This document shows positions 33,905 through 35,519 of a stretch of DNA of 35,519 nt, piece after piece. Source of the stretch: an uncultured Lachnospiraceae bacterium (lineage in GTDB: Bacteria; Bacillota; Clostridia; Lachnospirales; Lachnospiraceae); the NCBI GenBank assembly GCA_947174495.1, contig CAMWJC010000031.1, positions 1 through 35,519 on the forward strand, written 5' to 3'. Both the position numbers and the translations under genes were made by a program. Under the pieces are notes generated by a model, which was given only the letters and a program-made list of their open reading frames with translations, was not told the DNA's origin and did no database searches. Every line of letters begins with the position of its first letter. Within the stretch, counting starts at the first letter, position 1.

Positions 33905-34264
33905 CTAATAGAGCTCCGGTTTTAACGGTGAAATCATTTTTTTCTGTTCAATTGATAATCCTTCCATCAGCCAGCGGAACTGCTGGGGCGACAATTGTTT
34001 TGCTTCCTGCTCATTTCTGGGCCACTGGAAACGTCCACCGCCTGTGAGTCTCTTGTAACACAGCAGCCACCCGTCTCCTTCAAAAAGCAAGGCCTTGATA
34101 CGGTCCGTTTTTCTCCCGCAGAAGAGAAAAATACTGCCTTCTTGTGTGGGGTCAAGACCAAAAGTTCCATTGACGACAGCGATGAGTCCATCAATTCCGT
34201 TTCGAAGATCCGTATATCCGGTGCACAGATATATGTGGGAGAAACCAGCAGCATTATTGAGCAT
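33905..34264 (-). CDS. tnpB: IS66 accessory protein TnpB
   Basis: 119 residues. [36 protein letters not shown] and [11 protein letters not shown] are diagnostic of IS66 Orf2. It overlaps tnpA by 11 nt, giving translational coupling. Needed for full transposition in IS66 relatives; its biochemical role is poorly known. Confidence 0.95.
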   Translation of the reverse strand: MLNNAAGFSHIYLCTGYTDLRNGIDGLIAVVNGTFGLDPTQEGSIFLFCGRKTDRIKALLFEGDGWLLCYKRLTGGGRFQWPRNEQEAKQLSPQQFRWLMEGLSIEQKKMISPLKPELY

Positions 34265-34625
34265 TCTTTATCACCCCGATCGTTTTGGCAAGCAGTGCAG
34301 AAGAGGTGTTTTCTGTGACCTGTATCGTAATCCCATTGACAGATAACGTAAGCTGTGATGGTGCCGGCTTTTCTACCGAAATTGGAGTAACCATAGATAT
34401 CTCTGAACCATTATCTGCCTGCAGGCTCAGTTCTACAAACCCAGAGGCTGACGGTTGTTTCAGGGCTTCTTCCCGGATAATTCGCAGCCAGTAAAAGTAG
34501 GAATGCCGGCTAAGCCCATTTTGTTTACAGTACTCATCTACGGTCAGATTCGTATTGTTGCGGTCCTGAATAATTGCTTTCCATTGTTGGATACGGTAAT
34601 TGCGTTTGACGGAACGTGTGTCCAT
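34254..34625 (-). CDS. tnpA: IS66 accessory protein TnpA
   Basis: 123 residues from ATG 34625 with AAGGAGG ten bases upstream. A helix-turn-helix near the N-terminus ([20 protein letters not shown]) fits DNA binding. The C-terminal half ([20 protein letters not shown]) is a small beta-rich tail as in IS66 Orf1. First gene of the IS operon; its promoter lies within 34630-34717. Confidence 0.9.
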   Translation of the reverse strand: MDTRSVKRNYRIQQWKAIIQDRNNTNLTVDEYCKQNGLSRHSYFYWLRIIREEALKQPSASGFVELSLQADNGSEISMVTPISVEKPAPSQLTLSVNGITIQVTENTSSALLAKTIGVIKNAQ

Positions 34626-34717
34626 TAGTAAATGCCTCCTTGGTTCGAAAAATTTGAAAAGTTTTAAACTTTTTCATCTTTTTCAATTTTCCCATCTTGG
34701 AGAACGCTAATCAATGT

Positions 34718-34737
34718 GCGAGTTATTTACCTGATGC
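34718..34737. repeat. IS66 terminal inverted repeat, tnpA side
   Basis: Inverted partner of 32046-32065 with a single mismatch. It ends 6 nt from the stop codon of the small Cys-rich protein gene. Confidence 0.85.
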
Positions 34738-34743
34738 GTTCTT

Positions 34744-34998
34744 TCATTGTGCCATCTTATAATCATTCAACAATATCTGTTCTCTTGATTCTTCTCGCAT
34801 ATCTTTAATTGTTGGTAATCCAAACTTTTTACTAAATTTGCACAATCCGCATCCACAATGTATTTTTCCTTTTGAATACTGACTATCATGCTTATACCAA
34901 TCAAACCCATATACTGAGTTACTTATACGCTTTTTCCTTATTATTTTCTTGTTTCTTACATACCTCCGATATTCTATTCCTCTCTGTTCTACGTTCAT
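34744..34998 (-). CDS. Small basic Cys-rich (probable zinc-binding) protein
   Basis: 84 residues from ATG 34998, which has AAGGAGG before it; the longer in-frame reading from 35070 has no such site. The N-terminus is very basic (RYVRNKKIIRKKRI). The core YSKGKIHCGCGLCKF has three closely spaced Cys and matches a group of small Firmicutes and mobile-element proteins in which KGKIHCSC-type motifs are common, probably binding a metal. Function unknown. The coding region ends 6 nt before the IS66 end, so the IS has landed right next to it without cutting it. Confidence 0.65.
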   Translation of the reverse strand: MNVEQRGIEYRRYVRNKKIIRKKRISNSVYGFDWYKHDSQYSKGKIHCGCGLCKFSKKFGLPTIKDMREESREQILLNDYKMAQ

Positions 34999-35057
34999 AA
35001 TAAAGTCCTCCTTGATATTATTTGCACTCTGTAGACATCTATCAAGGTAGAATATGC

Positions 35058-35102
35058 CTACAGGATACATATGTGGACTCTCATGTTTGTTATATCAATC
35101 AT
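35058..35102 (-). CDS. Possible 14-residue leader peptide before the Cys-rich protein gene
   Basis: AGGAGG nine bases before ATG 35102 is as strong as the sites of the real genes. The frame reads MIDITNMRVHICIL and stops at TAG (35060-35058), 60 nt before the ATG of the next gene. Such a short, strongly initiated frame fits a regulatory leader, or is the start of a frameshifted longer gene. Low certainty. Confidence 0.35.
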   Translation of the reverse strand: MIDITNMRVHICIL

Positions 35103-35172
35103 TCTTTCTTTCCTCCTGATCAAATAGTTATTTTATTGACTGAACTTAACGTATAATCTTCAAAATATTTAT

Positions 35173-35519
35173 TTATGTAATACTTGAATCAGTTTTAATT
35201 ATCGCAATAATTTTACTAAACATAATACAATATTCATTTTTAAATTTCTCTGATATAACAGTTTTTTCCAAATGTGAATATCTTGAATTTTCTGATGGTG
35301 TATAAATTGGGTAACACATTTGGTGTTGATAATTAAGTTCTTGTATAATATCCGATTCGCCAAGTGGTCGTCTCTTTATAGGATTATTTGCATAGGATTC
35401 AATTTCTTTTGCTATATTAATAGTTTCATTTATAAAATCGTCAAAAGTTAATAATATACTTTTATCCCAAATTTTATATATTTTAATTTTGAATATATAG
35501 TCTATTTCCTGAGCCAGTA
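35173..35519 (-). CDS. 3' end of an unknown gene
   Basis: Open for 114 codons from the right edge (frame beginning LAQEIDYIFKIKIYK) to TAA at 35175-35173. The product is rich in Ile, Lys, Asn and Tyr, with NETINIAKEIESYANNP, a RRPLGESDII turn and a CYPIYTPSENSRYSH segment. No family recognised. The base composition is more AT-rich than the metabolic genes to the left, as in other accessory genes near here. 35103-35172 is an AT-rich gap without further genes. Confidence 0.6.
   Translation of the reverse strand, partial: LAQEIDYIFKIKIYKIWDKSILLTFDDFINETINIAKEIESYANNPIKRRPLGESDIIQELNYQHQMCYPIYTPSENSRYSHLEKTVISEKFKNEYCIMFSKIIAIIKTDSSIT

Larger units (their letters stand above)
32046..34737 (-). 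mobile_element. IS66-family insertion sequence, complete
   Basis: 2,692-bp unit with three ORFs (tnpA, tnpB, tnpC) in the usual IS66 order and 20-bp terminal inverted repeats, GTATCAGGTAAATAACTCGC at 32046-32065 and the same with one mismatch inverted at 34718-34737. No 8-bp direct target repeat is seen at either choice of end (GTAA or G-T/C-ATCAG), so the flanks may have been rearranged. All three ORFs are intact. Confidence 0.88.

Overview
The window looks like a piece of a gut Lachnospiraceae (Clostridia) chromosome. This rests on AAGGAGG-type Shine-Dalgarno sites before almost every gene, sigma-A-like promoters with 17-18 bp spacers, AT-rich spacers, and the gene mix: YtrA-type GntR/ABC operon, IS66, HicAB, a DUF4143 ATPase, a glycyl radical enzyme and a choice-of-anchor A adhesin. 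Species is not determinable by eye. Nearly all genes are on the minus strand; the exception is a leader-controlled ABC exporter operon on the plus strand (15843-19784). No rRNA, tRNA or CRISPR array was seen.

Layout. 1-1819: 5' part of a secreted adhesin-like protein that runs off the left edge in a Thr/Pro repeat stalk. 2350-4843: a GH31 glycosidase gene split by an exact 427-bp out-of-frame tandem duplication. 4950-8482: GntR (YtrA-like) regulator, ABC ATPase and large ABC permease in one overlapping operon. 8664-10205: phosphoglycerate mutase gpmI. 10329-15758: an overlapping operon of a cation diffusion facilitator and two large polytopic membrane proteins of GT-C glycosyltransferase type, one apparently a double-module protein. 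15843-19784: promoter, 44-codon leader ORF, terminator/attenuator, then two half-transporters with the asymmetric ATPase sites of BmrC/BmrD-type heterodimeric exporters. 19767-20272: a 506-bp imperfect inverted repeat between convergent genes. 20276-24289: a membrane-anchored TPR-like protein, a DEAD-box RNA helicase and a GtrB/DPM1-like glycosyltransferase.

24407-28971 is the most intriguing locus: a radical SAM activase, a divergent glycyl radical enzyme and a HAD-family lipoprotein, tightly packed, behind a 9-bp inverted repeat. The enzyme keeps the catalytic Gly and Cys motifs, but its flanking residues (GCWEP, RVGGW) match no characterised substrate class that I can name. From 29185 to the right edge the window becomes accessory: a DUF4143 ATPase whose promoter sits between two copies of a palindromic repeat, a small unknown ORF, a HicAB toxin-antitoxin pair, a complete IS66-family element (32046-34737), a small Cys-rich protein, and the 3' end of an unknown gene.

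How parts may work together (inference): the GT2 enzyme could charge polyprenyl phosphate with a sugar that the two GT-C proteins transfer at the outer face of the membrane. The exported HAD lipoprotein could release from a phosphate ester the substrate that the glycyl radical enzyme then cleaves inside the cell. The leader ORF probably lets the cell switch on the exporter when ribosomes stall.
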